Shown: in pieces, positions 44,891 to 55,107 of the stretch
Layout of the letters: every line of letters begins with the position of its first letter
How positions within the stretch are numbered: the first letter of the stretch is position 1
Source of the DNA: Pieris napi
Lineage: Eukaryota; Arthropoda; Insecta; Lepidoptera; Pieridae
DNA: 64,000 nucleotides
Reading direction: 5' to 3'
Assembly: GCF_905475465.1 (NCBI RefSeq)
Contig: NC_062248.1
Location: forward strand, 10,788,001 to 10,852,000
Made by a program: the position numbers and the translations under genes
Notes under the pieces: model-generated
Told to the model about the DNA's origin: nothing
The model's database searches: none
What the model saw: the letters and a program-made list of their open reading frames with translations, nothing else

Positions 44891-46515
44891 ACATATAGTT
44901 TAAATGTTTAATGTTGTTTTTAATGTTTGGTTCTGTGGACATACGAGGTTATCATTCTAAAGTGACGTTATATATGTTAACAATAAAGATACTCTAATGG
45001 TCGTCTCTTGGACCTATTGAGAGTCTGAGTGCGGAAACTGATTCGACAAACCATACCATACCATACATCGTCGTCTCTTCCTAAGTTAAGTTTATTATCA
45101 ATTTGTAATGATAATTCAAAAATCTATTATAATCTCTTAAGCATTGCTTGTTTATTACAGTGGACATTAATATCCTAAATCAATTTTCACGTGAGAGCAG
45201 AGACAACAGATTACAAATTACTATTGCAGTTAAATTTTACGGTTTTGATTTTACGTTTTATTGGGTGATAAAAATTGGATGTTAACACTAGTAGTAAAAT
45301 ATCGCTTTGTTAAGCCAATTATGTGTTTATATACAGTAAACAACTATTTGTTAAGTATTTGTTTCATTGGACATAAAGTTTAACGTGTTTGCTGAAAGCT
45401 AGGTGATTCAATGTGAATAAATAATAGATTTAAAATTTATTTCCTTATTACCTATTTTTACAGTAACTTAGTAAACTAGCTATTAATATAAAAATTAAAC
45501 TAAAAACAATATAAACAAAACAAGTAAAAACTTAAACGTAAACCTTTTTATAACTAACTACCTGTACCCTACCACGCTTCGCTGTGGCACATGCTAATCG
45601 AATTGTGAGTTGCAATCTTTTAAATTGAAATGGTGTATCGGTCGGGATCGTAGGTATTCGAGGAATGAACATCTTCACCTTTTAGGCCCCGTTAAAATCG
45701 TTGCTTCCACTACGTTATTGATTAATGTACAATATTTTTTACAAAAATGCAGGTAGGTCGCATCGATGTTACAACAGGCATTATGTGACTAATTAATAGT
45801 AATAATTTCTTAAACGCTCGTTCACAGACATAAATAAATGCTAGAAGGGTCTTTTTGATGTTTTTTAAATACATAATATAAAGTGGTAGCAATATCACGT
45901 CAAGATCAATCAATCGTTTTTTTTGTATTATAATATTTTATCGTAAAAATGAGGGTATTTGTATTAAATAGCAAGTTGCAATCATACCATACCATGTGAA
46001 AGAGTTAAAAAAAATTGGATTATTAAAAGTGGTTGCAATCGTGGTTTTGCCTTCATAATATGACTAAGGAGCACTTATATCATGACTCTATAGTCTATAG
46101 TTTGTACTTGGCAGTGTCTTGTTATACGGCTTTGGAGATAGGTCAGTTGTTTTGGCGCAGGGATTAATAGTGCTTAACCATGCTGCTTGCCAACAAGAAG
46201 GTTATTTTGGGTTTTATGTAATATACCAGTCGAGGTGATATGGGTGGTATTTTGTATTCTGCATGATGAAACTCAGCTTATGAATTAATATATAAGTTAA
46301 TTAATCTCATTGAATTCGGAGAATCTAAACAAATTTGCTTTATTATATTTCCACTCAAAATTCGGAATACAGGAACTCTTCCTGTAGAATCCCTCTTAAT
46401 TGCAATTTCCCTCCTGAAAAGTTATTTAAATAGAAACCACATCCTCCATCTGTACTTGGTTTTAATTAGACTGTGCCATATTTACACATAGAAATTTATT
46501 AGCTGCTTTCAGGTT
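44891..46515. other. Intergenic region
   Basis: No gene recognised. A possible Helitron 3' hairpin remnant (CCACGCTTCGCTGTGG) lies at 45576-45591. Confidence 0.4.
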
Positions 46516-46725
46516 CGCTTCCTATTCTCATTCGTTCGTTCCCATACTCCTCCGAAACTGCTCGACCGATTCTTATGAAATTTTTGAAGTGAAACTTCTT
46601 TATCGGGGTTGGAAAGAAATTTAGTGTAACATTTTTTCGTTACGCGTCACGTTTTTCGGTTACGCGCCATGTTCCTTTTTGAAGTCAAACTTCTTTATCG
46701 GCGTTGGAAAAAAATTTACCGTCAC

Positions 46726-47291
46726 ATTATTTATTATTTATTATTTATTATTTATTATTTATTATTTATTATTTATTATTTATTATTTATTATTTATTAT
46801 TTATTATTTATTATTTATTATTTATTATTTATTATTTATTATTTATTATTTATTATTTATTATTTATTATTTATTATTTATTATTTATTATTTATTATTT
46901 ATTATTTATTATTTATTATTTATTATTTATTATTTATTATTTATTATTTATTATTTATTATTTATTATTTATTATTTATTATTTATTATTTATTATTTAT
47001 TATTTATTATTTATTATTTATTATTTATTATTTATTATTTATTATTTATTATTTATTATTTATTATTTATTATTTATTATTTATTATTTATTATTTATTA
47101 TTTATTATTTATTATTTATTATTTATTATTTATTATTTATTATTTATTATTTATTATTTATTATTTATTATTTATTATTTATTATTTATTATTTATTATT
47201 TATTATTTATTATTTATTATTTATTATTTATTATTTATTATTTATTATTTATTATTTATTATTTATTATTTATTATTTATTATTTATTATT
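46726..47291. repeat. Heptanucleotide satellite (ATTATTT) x about 81
   Basis: 566 bp of uninterrupted ATTATTT units with no visible mismatch. Because 7 is not a multiple of 3, each strand-frame reads the same seven-residue cycle (FIIYYLL), so long ORFs here are artefacts. The array follows a duplicated phrase GAAACTTCTTTATCGG (46589-46605 and 46683-46700). Confidence 0.97.
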
Positions 47292-47497
47292 CGACACTTA
47301 ATATTTTAATGACAATTAAATTCATTAAATTCCTAACATATCTTCCTTTTTCCGTCCCTCTAAGTATCGGAAATCTAAACTTTTAAATTTGTATAAATAT
47401 GAACAACACTTCAAGAGTAGTTTGCCACTGAAGTTTCACTTCTGACATGTGTACTTTGTACACACACACTTTTTTTTATTCATATTCAGTAAGTCTA

Positions 47498-48284
47498 AAG
47501 CTGCGTATAAATTAAGCGCGGCAGCCGCGCGAGCCAATGTTCGACCAGAGTTGACCTTCATTTGCCGCGCGAGCCAATATGAAGATGTAAATTTAGTTGG
47601 ACGTGACTGCCGCGCGCGGCAGGCGATCGATCACAAACAGACCGCGGCAGATAGTCAGACCAGTTCACTCTTGTAAACCTGCGAGTATGGACGCGCGTGG
47701 TCGGGCGGCTGCCGCTTCCATTGTGATTCACCATCTTATTTGTAAAAAAAATAAAATAAAAATAAATATTTATTTATTTAATTTTTCAAATGTAAACTGA
47801 ACTTTATTGACTATAATGACTCCTTTTCCAGTCTTTGATTATTTAATTGTATGTAATTAATTATTTGCATGCAATCAAAAACTATTTTTAATAATGCCAG
47901 AGAAGTATTACTTCTTACGCGCGTACATAAGTACACGCACCCATTTTTTTGTATGTAATTAATATATAATTTTTATATTAGTTACTTTATAAGTTATAGC
48001 TTTGTCATCAATATTTAAATCCAACTTTATATATGTACAACTGTATATGTACGCACCCATTTCTACGTATTCGCCGCGCGAGCCAAATCACCAAAACTAT
48101 AACCGTCCCAACTGCGCGCGAGCCAACGACTGAAGCTCCTTTGATGCGGTCTCAAAAACCGACAGCGAGCGGATCGACCCGCGGCACGTTCGAGCGCGGC
48201 AATGTTCGACCCCGTCTACATAGAGCGCGGCCGCCGCGCGCGCCAATGTTCGATGGTTTGCCGCGCTTAATTTATACGCAGCTT
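47498..48284. mobile_element. GC-rich TIR element inserted in the Helitron
   Basis: 787 bp with inverted ends AAGCTGCGTATAAATTAAGC flanked by TA. Five CGCGCGAGCCAA-type motifs (47527, 47564, 48076, 48115, 48234) cluster near the ends. Its centre is AT-rich and contains repeat 47758-47945. No transposase. Confidence 0.75.
47758..47945. repeat. AT-rich dispersed repeat (copy 2)
   Basis: Nearly identical to 1632-1816 in the DDX49 intron, same orientation. Here it lies inside the GC-rich TIR element. Confidence 0.6.
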
Positions 48285-48624
48285 TAGAATCGGCTACTAT
48301 CTTTCTTTCAAACCCTTAAGTGATAAGGGGTGTCCATCCCAAAAATTTATATAAAATACATACAATCCCTAATTTTCACCCCTCTACGATCAACCCATAT
48401 TTTTTTATTAAGGCTTTATAGATTAATTCCAAGGTCCCTAACTAAGACATTATTTTTTTCATAACTGGTACGACTTTTTTTAATGAAGACTACGAAGATA
48501 CCTAGTGCGTCCGCAAACGTCCCGGGAAATTTAGTACAGTTTGTGTATTGTAAGGTACGTCTAATAAGTTTATATTGATGACAATGTTTGAGAGTATATA
48601 ACAAAGTTTGTATATAAAATAAAA

Positions 48625-49024
48625 CTAGCCGTTTCCCGCCCGCTTTGCTGGGCGAATTAAAATTGGAAATAAATAAAATTTTATGTTTCATTATTATTAT
48701 TCTTTTCATATTTTTATTATTCTTCTTTTTAACTTCCCGCTAAGAAAATTCAAAATTTTCGAAAATCGAGTTTTTAACAGATGTTGACGTTTTGCGGTTC
48801 TAGGCAGCCTCCCCGAATGTTTCTGCGGTGAAGTCCGTATGCATAAATTTTCATAAAAGTAAAACAGCAATAAAAAAATGAAGGAACTTATACTTTAAAT
48901 AAATAGTCATAAACCATCTAGGAAAAATTTCGCATCGAATGGCAGCAGTTTCATGTCGATACGATCAGTGGTTTAGGCGTGAAGGAGCCTCAAACGAAGA
49001 CCATTTTTCTGAAATATATATAGA
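48625..49024 (-). mobile_element. Helitron-like element, complete
   Basis: Plus strand begins CTAGCCGTTTCCCGCCCGC with a GCCCGCTTTGCTGGGC hairpin (inverted 3' end) and ends GAAATATATATAGA, the inverse of a TCTATATATATTTC start. Host A/T flank it as expected. 400 bp. Confidence 0.65.
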
Positions 49025-49027
49025 TTA

Positions 49028-49205
49028 TTTCTTTCTATATGCGCATCTAACATTTGCTCGAACGTTGAAGGAAAACATCGTGAGGTAACCAACATGTCTT
49101 AGACCCAAAAAGTCGACGTGTGTCAGGCACTGGAGGCTCATTACCTGCTTATTAGATTTAAAAATGATCATGAAACAGATTCAGAAATCTGAGGCAAGAC
49201 CTATT
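49028..49205 (+). mobile_element. SINE, 5'-truncated
   Basis: Begins within the body (ATGCGCATCTAACATTTGCT) and runs to AAATCTGAGGCAAGACC. Confidence 0.65.
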
Positions 49206-49947
49206 TATTTTATTTATGTAATAAAATTGTTTTACATAAGTTCCTTCAGATTTGAAATTTTGACTCAATTCAAGTTCCTTTTGTAAGTCTCACTGACTTT
49301 GAAGTTAGCAAAGTTTGTCGAATTCCAACAATTATAACTTTTTGATCTGTTATAACTTTAGATTTCACATTGTTAGGATATTACTTCAGGTGGGAAATTG
49401 ACGTATATTTTTATGTATTTAGATTTAAAGAAATTTATTCTCGTTAAAACCAAAAATTTGTATTTGACACTTACATGAGAAAAAAATATAATACGTTTAA
49501 ATAACACTACATAATTACACGTCTTAATAGCGATGTTTTGTCAAAAATTAAGTTTACGTTTTCTAGTTCCATTAATAATATAGTAATTTACAGAATTAGT
49601 AAAATCATTAATCAAGAGAATTCATTCCTCAAGGAGAAAACTTATTTGTTAGATGAATTTCTTACCGCAATTGTGTGGAATGACTCAGCTGAAATAGATA
49701 AAGCCTTTTCGAGTGTGGTAATGAAATACGCAACCTGAATATAAATAACAGACGAATAATGAAGACCTCTTTGTTTGGCGAGGATTTAATTAAATTTGTT
49801 TCCTACCCATTATTTTGTAGCATATATATATAATAATTATTAACTACGTCCCTTGTAATTTTATTATCAAATAAAATTAAGCCTCGACAATTTAACGACT
49901 GTACTAACAATGTAAGATGTCAAACTAGCTAATGCTATGGAATTATT

Positions 49948-50580
49948 TATTTATTTACACTTGGTTACATTTATAGAAAATTAAAAACAATACATACAAA
50001 TTATGAGGGATGCAACGGGTGGCCTTATCGCCAACAAGCGATCTCTTCCAGGCAACCCTAGTAAGGACAAAAACTAAAAAAGAAATATGATGGGTTAAGT
50101 GCAAGAAGTGCATAACCAAATGTTACAAAAACTGTAATAAAATAAACTAAAAAGTTAATCTCTCGGATTCGTGAATTACAAAACAAAAGAATAACAAATA
50201 CAAGAAATACAAAAGTCACTGTTCAGCAGGATAGGATATGGTTAAGAAATGTTTATGTAGAAGAGTTTTAAAAGATATTAGGGAGGTAGCCAATCGTATG
50301 GAGTCGGGCAGCCTATTTCACAACTTAATAGCGGAGAACGAATTGCTTAAAAAGGATGAGCTGTGAGATGGAATTTCCATAAAGCAGCTATTAAAGGAGC
50401 ATAATATATAGTTATAAGGACCTGAGAATTTGAGATTTTAAGACGAGGGAGTTTTGGGATTGAAAATAATTGAGTATAGAAGTTTTGATTTTTTTTGTAT
50501 ACAGAACTGGATAGATGGCCACAATGTTAAGTGAGATGCTTATTGGAGGTTACGCCTGTCCAGGAGATGCCTATTTATCT
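49948..50580 (-). mobile_element. LINE 3' part (family A), longest copy
   Basis: Starts TTATTTATTTACACTTGG, then GTGGCCTTATCGCCAACAAG and TTCCAGGCAACCCTAGTAAG; continues over 500 bp into what is probably decayed coding sequence. Not open. Confidence 0.6.
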
Positions 50581-51219
50581 GCCGCTTGAATGAACCCATG
50601 TTGGACTGGACATAATTTGTTCCTTATGAATAATAAACAGCAATAAATAAATGAATAAACTTAAAACACAATAGTTTGATGAAAAATTATTATTTACATT
50701 ACATTATCATTCATTTAGAATTTTTTAGTTCCTGAAGAGGTGGTTAAGTAATTTCTTGTCTTATGGGCTTAGAGAAAGATCAGTAATAATATTTAATTGA
50801 AGTTGCTGTCACCAGCAACACAGATTTTAAACTAGCAACCAAATGTTACACGTGGATGCAGCATGTATTGCTAGTTATCCCTCAGTGAATCTCTGGTTCG
50901 GAAACTTTTTAGATTTCAAAGTAATCAAAGTTTAATATTTACTTAAAGAAAGTTACTTTACCGAGATGAATAAATTTTGTTGTAACTTTTTTTGCTGTCT
51001 TTGGTTGGATGTTGCCATCACTCATGGCGCAAATGCAAGTTCTAGGTTCTATATGTGAAACAACAATTGTTACGCTTTAGTTTTTATGCTAAGTTTAGTT
51101 CTTCAAATAATATTAATGTAAAAAATTAATTAATGTTAAAACAGAAAATGATACGTGAAAAATAAATGCCTAATGGAAAAGTCAAAATAGGTTTTAATAT
51201 TAGGTAAGTAGTTAAATTT

Positions 51220-51390
51220 AGATTCATCATTGGGAGTCGAGGCAGAATACGAAATTCCACCCGTATCACCTCGACGTCCGTTGATCCAATTGAACGGTTT
51301 TTAAGAAAATGTTTGCCCCACACCAACACAATGTGAAAACAACTGCCAACTGAAGTATTCCCGAAGCTGGAGCTGAAGGAGTTAAACACA
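51220..51390 (+). pseudogene. LINE polymerase C-terminal fragment, degenerate
   Basis: Closely parallels 61705-61860 at the DNA level (GTCGAGGCAGAATACGAAAT, CACCTCGACGTCCG, CTGAAGTATTCCCGAAG) but is broken by stops and frameshifts. Confidence 0.6.
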
Positions 51391-51664
51391 AATTAAATAA
51401 CATGTCGAATTCTTAACCCCAAATCCATAAAACAGTTTCGTTTTTTCCAAATACATATATAATTTAATTGTATCCGTAAATGTTTCAAAAAATGTGTATT
51501 TAATAAGCAATTCGGTTGAATACGCACAATTTCGTAGATCCGGATGAGATACTTTGCCCCAAGGGATGAATAATAAAAACGGTATGACGCATAAAATCAG
51601 GGCTTCAAATGAAGTGAGAGGTCAATGTTAGATGAAGATACATTTCTGTGTCTGTTTCTATATA

Positions 51665-51850
51665 CAGTGTAAACTGTTTATAACGTCATTCACTATATAT
51701 TATATATATTTATCGTTAAATTTGTCTATAACTCTATAACGTAAAAATGATATAATTTGGTTGGTTTAACACAAAACCCATAGATTAATTCCCTCTTTAT
51801 AACGCGATACCCACTCTCTATTACGAATAAATATTTTCATATTAAGACAT
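51665..51850. mobile_element. Mariner-type MITE, right end lost
   Basis: TA then CAGTGTAAACTGTTTATAAC; internal ATAACGTAAAAATGATATAA matches 9132-9319. No clear right terminus. Confidence 0.55.
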
Positions 51851-51870
51851 TAAAAACATACTTAAGTGTA

Positions 51871-53000
51871 ATTGTTGGTATAATCAGATTCTACAAGGCA
51901 CTTGAGGTCATTAACAGCCGTCTCGCCTTTGTTATTTTTAATTGAATTACACAATACACACGTATATTAAAATGTTGACTATAGCTAACTTCAGGGTCGG
52001 TTTTTTGTGACAGTGTGGGCGCGCATCGTAAAAATTTATTCTCATAATTTTTCCCTAACGCGCCAAAAGAAGTATAACTTGAATAATAATAAAAGCCTGT
52101 TATTTCAAATACATTTTTGAATTTCTGTGTGCCCTTTTTTGAAAAAGGCCTCCAAACCCCGCCATTTCTGTCTGTACTGTGCTACTGCCAATGACCTGCA
52201 GTTTACTTGACCTGGTATATGCACCTTCTTAATTTTTTTCCTCTTTTGCGTTTATTGTATCTTGGGCACCAGTTTTAATACTTTGTTGCTCCACTTTTCT
52301 GTTGTGCCCCGCCCATTTCCACGTAAGTTTATTTATTTGTGACATTTGCTACCTTAGATATTCTTTTTAAAGTTATCTTTATTTGGTCCATTATTTTCTT
52401 TCTTATACACCGCATCGATCTTTGTAGTTTTGTATGCTGACTAATACTTTTATTCATCACATTTGATATCACCTAGATCTACCTTAGCCTATCAACTGAA
52501 ATTATTTTTTATCCAAAAACCCGTTGCCTTGTAAATTAACTATATACTTTAAATTTATAGTACAATCTGTATTTTTGTTTTTAATAACCTCAAAAACTTT
52601 GTGTTAAAGCTATATATTATAAAATGCTCAATCAGGGATAACCTGTGTGGCATATGCTATATTTTATATCCAAAATATATATGTCCAGACGTGCCTGAAT
52701 ACATGATACATACACGTACGTAAATATTAGATTTAGCCCCTTTGCATATTGTACCGTTATAATCCGGGATTCGTTTCAAAGCATTATGTGAGAAATCCAC
52801 GATCATATAATGTATGTATGTATAATGTATATGATTTAAATATGTTGAAGTAGTTACGCTTTTGATGTGGAAAAGCAAACCTACACGATTTTTCTACAAT
52901 GTTTTACGGGAATTTTAAAATAGATTTGAGACGAAAAAACTATTATTGAGACAAACAAGGCTTGGATATTTTTATTCATTGTATTGTGTATTGTATCTAT
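51871..53000. other. Intergenic region
   Basis: AT-rich, no gene or element recognised. Confidence 0.45.
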
Positions 53001-53099
53001 AAAGCCTATATTACACCAGGGCAACACTGTGCGGCATTGCGGCATGCCACAAGGCCGCATGCTACAAAGTAAAAAATGTCGCACATTGTGGCAAGAGCC

Positions 53100-53751
53100 C
53101 ATTGATATATAAAAAATCCAAGATGCACAGTCTCGAATAAAAGTAACGCTCGAAAGTGTCCCGAAACACTATTTCTGTCATTTTCTATAACAGTATGTCT
53201 ATAACAGTATATGTTACAAGCATATATTATTGCAAAATCAACCTTACGCGAATTGCTTAAAGTTGTTATTACAACGCAGTGTATACGTACTTAAAGCAAT
53301 AAAATTTTACGACCGACCGTGGTCGGTAGGACAAGGTATTGAGTGGAGTCGAACATTACTTTTTTATTTACAACTATTTAACATAATTTTAAATTTATCC
53401 GACTTTTCGGGTGCTTTACAGCGTGCGTGGTCACGGTGACTAAAGACAAAAGGTGTTGGATGTTAAATAGTTGGAAATTTATAATAATACATAACTTTAA
53501 TCCGGTTAAAAAGTTTTTTCTTTAAATTAAAAAATAATTTGTTAGTAAATATATTTGTCAAAAACTACACACAAAAAAGTTCAAAAGTACATAAATTTAT
53601 TTATAAAAAAAAACACAAATAAATAACATCGACTCCACGTATTAGACGCGAGACTATTTGAAATGAGTGCACAATTTAGAATGTTGCGCTCATTTTTTGA
53701 GGACGTTTTTTAGACGTTGATTGTGCATCTTGGGTTTTTTATATATCAATG
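53100..53751. mobile_element. TIR element with 8-bp target duplication, nested in the Harbinger relic
   Basis: Inverted ends beginning CATTGATATATAAAAAA (31 of 33 positions match) flanked by perfect CAAGAGCC repeats (53092-53099, 53752-53759). Non-coding; 8-bp duplication fits hAT- or P-type transposition. Confidence 0.8.
53368..53525. mobile_element. Inverted pair of Penelope-like tails
   Basis: The left half reads CAACTATTTAACATAATTTT to GGTCACGGTGACTAAAGAC (minus orientation); the right half restarts ATGTTAAATAGTTGG and runs to the AGTTTTTTCTTT end (plus orientation). Confidence 0.75.
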
Positions 53752-53857
53752 CAAGAGCCGTGCGGTATGACAACATCTTGCGTCAGACTGTCGCAGCTTG
53801 TATCCGAGCACAATGGATTCCATGCGACATTTTTCGTGCGTCAAAACAGTTTGTAGG

Positions 53858-54139
53858 TTATTTTTGTTTTGGAAACTGAGAATAATCGGTCATAAAGTGG
53901 TGTAACGAAAAATATTTAGACTTAAAAAAATAAAACGTCTCAAAGTCCTCAGTTGACATTGTGGTAAAGTTTTTAAATAAGGCTCTATCGTCTGCCTTAA
54001 TTTTTGTTAGTAAACTAGTCCGTGGGCAATTCTGAAGTAATCTTCTTTTCCACCAATGTTTCTTCTTCCGTTGTTTAGCTGCATGGCTTAGTAGTACTAA
54101 ATAAGCTGCTGCTAAAGTTACTAGGTAGACCAGTAACAC
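53858..54139 (-). pseudogene. Harbinger transposase N-terminal remnant
   Basis: 93 codons; residues 29-65 carry the Trp-Trp-x-Arg and MSTEDFETF motifs that precede the DDE domain in PIF/Harbinger transposases. It then runs into a stop; none of the catalytic acidic residues remain. Confidence 0.6.
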
Positions 54140-54728
54140 TCCATAAACAGCACAATGCTTTGGAAATTATCCAGGCACGATGTTGCCTCGGCGTAAAACA
54201 GGCTGCGCTATGCCACATATGCCGCAAATGCTTTCTATTTGTAGCATGCCACAAGGTGCCGCATGCCGCAATGTGTAGCATGCGGCACTGTCGCACGTTG
54301 TTGCCTCGGCGTAAACCAGCCTTTACGGTGTCAATAAAACAATTTTTAAATTATCTTAATGGCAGTATGTTAATGAAGATAATATTCATGTATTCAAACT
54401 TAATAAAATTCCTATTAATCTACGAATATAAAATGTTTACTGATAAATAATAAATAACGTCAATAATGTAATAAATACGTCACTGTATTCAAGCTTAATT
54501 CATTGTGATTTTAACAAGGATCCTAACATCATTTATGCGTATCAAGAGAATTTAAGTCATCCGGAAAATTCCTTTGATATTCAAATGTTCGGAAGATCGA
54601 CTGAAACCGGGAATACCACAGACTATTATGAATGGAAGCGTAATGAATTGTAAATAATATCGAATGAATTGTAATTAAGATCGTCTTGAAACGTTATTCG
54701 CCTGAATTTGTAATAAAATTATACATTG

Positions 54729-54990
54729 CTAGCTGCCCACGTGAATTCCGTTTCGTCTAAATATGATTTTTACATAGCCTACTTTGCTATGCTGCCTCAT
54801 AGAAACTGTTCGCTTTTGCGAATGATCGCATAAGTACTAAATATAACCTTTTTTGTAGTTTTTTTCTCTCCACAAAAACATTCCTAAAAAAGCTAAAAAA
54901 GGAATAAATAAGAACAATTACTCGAATTAGTCTAGCCGGTCGAGATATGAGCTTAGTAACATATTTGCGATTTTTTTGTATATTTAGATT
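54729..54990 (-). mobile_element. Helitron 3' fragment upstream of the coiled-coil gene
   Basis: Inverted terminus CTAGCTGCCCACGTGAATTC followed by TAGCCTACTTTGCTATGCTG and, near 54935, TCTAGCCGGTCGAGATATGA. Same subfamily as 32900-33172. It ends about 100 bp before the ATG at 55108. Confidence 0.6.
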
Positions 54991-55107
54991 TTTTTGCAAA
55001 GTGACACTAGTTTCAAATAAATCCTCCTTGCGTAATTTTTTCCGATAGTAACGTAATGATGACATTGATTGCAATAATTATTTGTTTTTCAAGTGTCCCG
55101 ATTTTCA

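Larger units (their letters stand above)
46518..48410 (+). mobile_element. Helitron split by a heptamer array and a GC-rich element
   Basis: 5' part: TTCGTTCGTTCCCATACTCC and CTCGACCGATTCTTATGAAA at 46523-46578. The next Helitron block CATATTCAGTAAGTCT appears at 47481-47496 and continues as AGAATCGGCTACTATC only after 48285, then GTGATAAGGGGTGTCCATCC. The inserts are at about 46590-47480 and 47498-48284. Confidence 0.7.
53003..54322 (-). mobile_element. PIF/Harbinger relic
   Basis: Diverged inverted ends (TTACACCAGGGCAACA left; TGTTGCCTCGGCGTAAACC right) with GCATGCCACAAGG motifs inside each. Between them a minus-strand ORF (54139-53858) matches the start of a Harbinger DDE transposase: HWWKRRLLQN, LTKIKADDRALFKNFTTMS. 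The catalytic part is missing. A second element (53100-53751) is inserted in it. Target duplication not resolved. Confidence 0.65.

Noticed and set aside
46669..47386. Three overlapping ORFs of about 200 residues
   Set aside because: All are readings of the ATTATTT satellite; the seven-residue cycle appears in every plus-strand frame.
49538..49738. 66-codon plus-strand ORF
   Set aside because: Only moderate coding look, no recognised domain, no splice context; probably chance.
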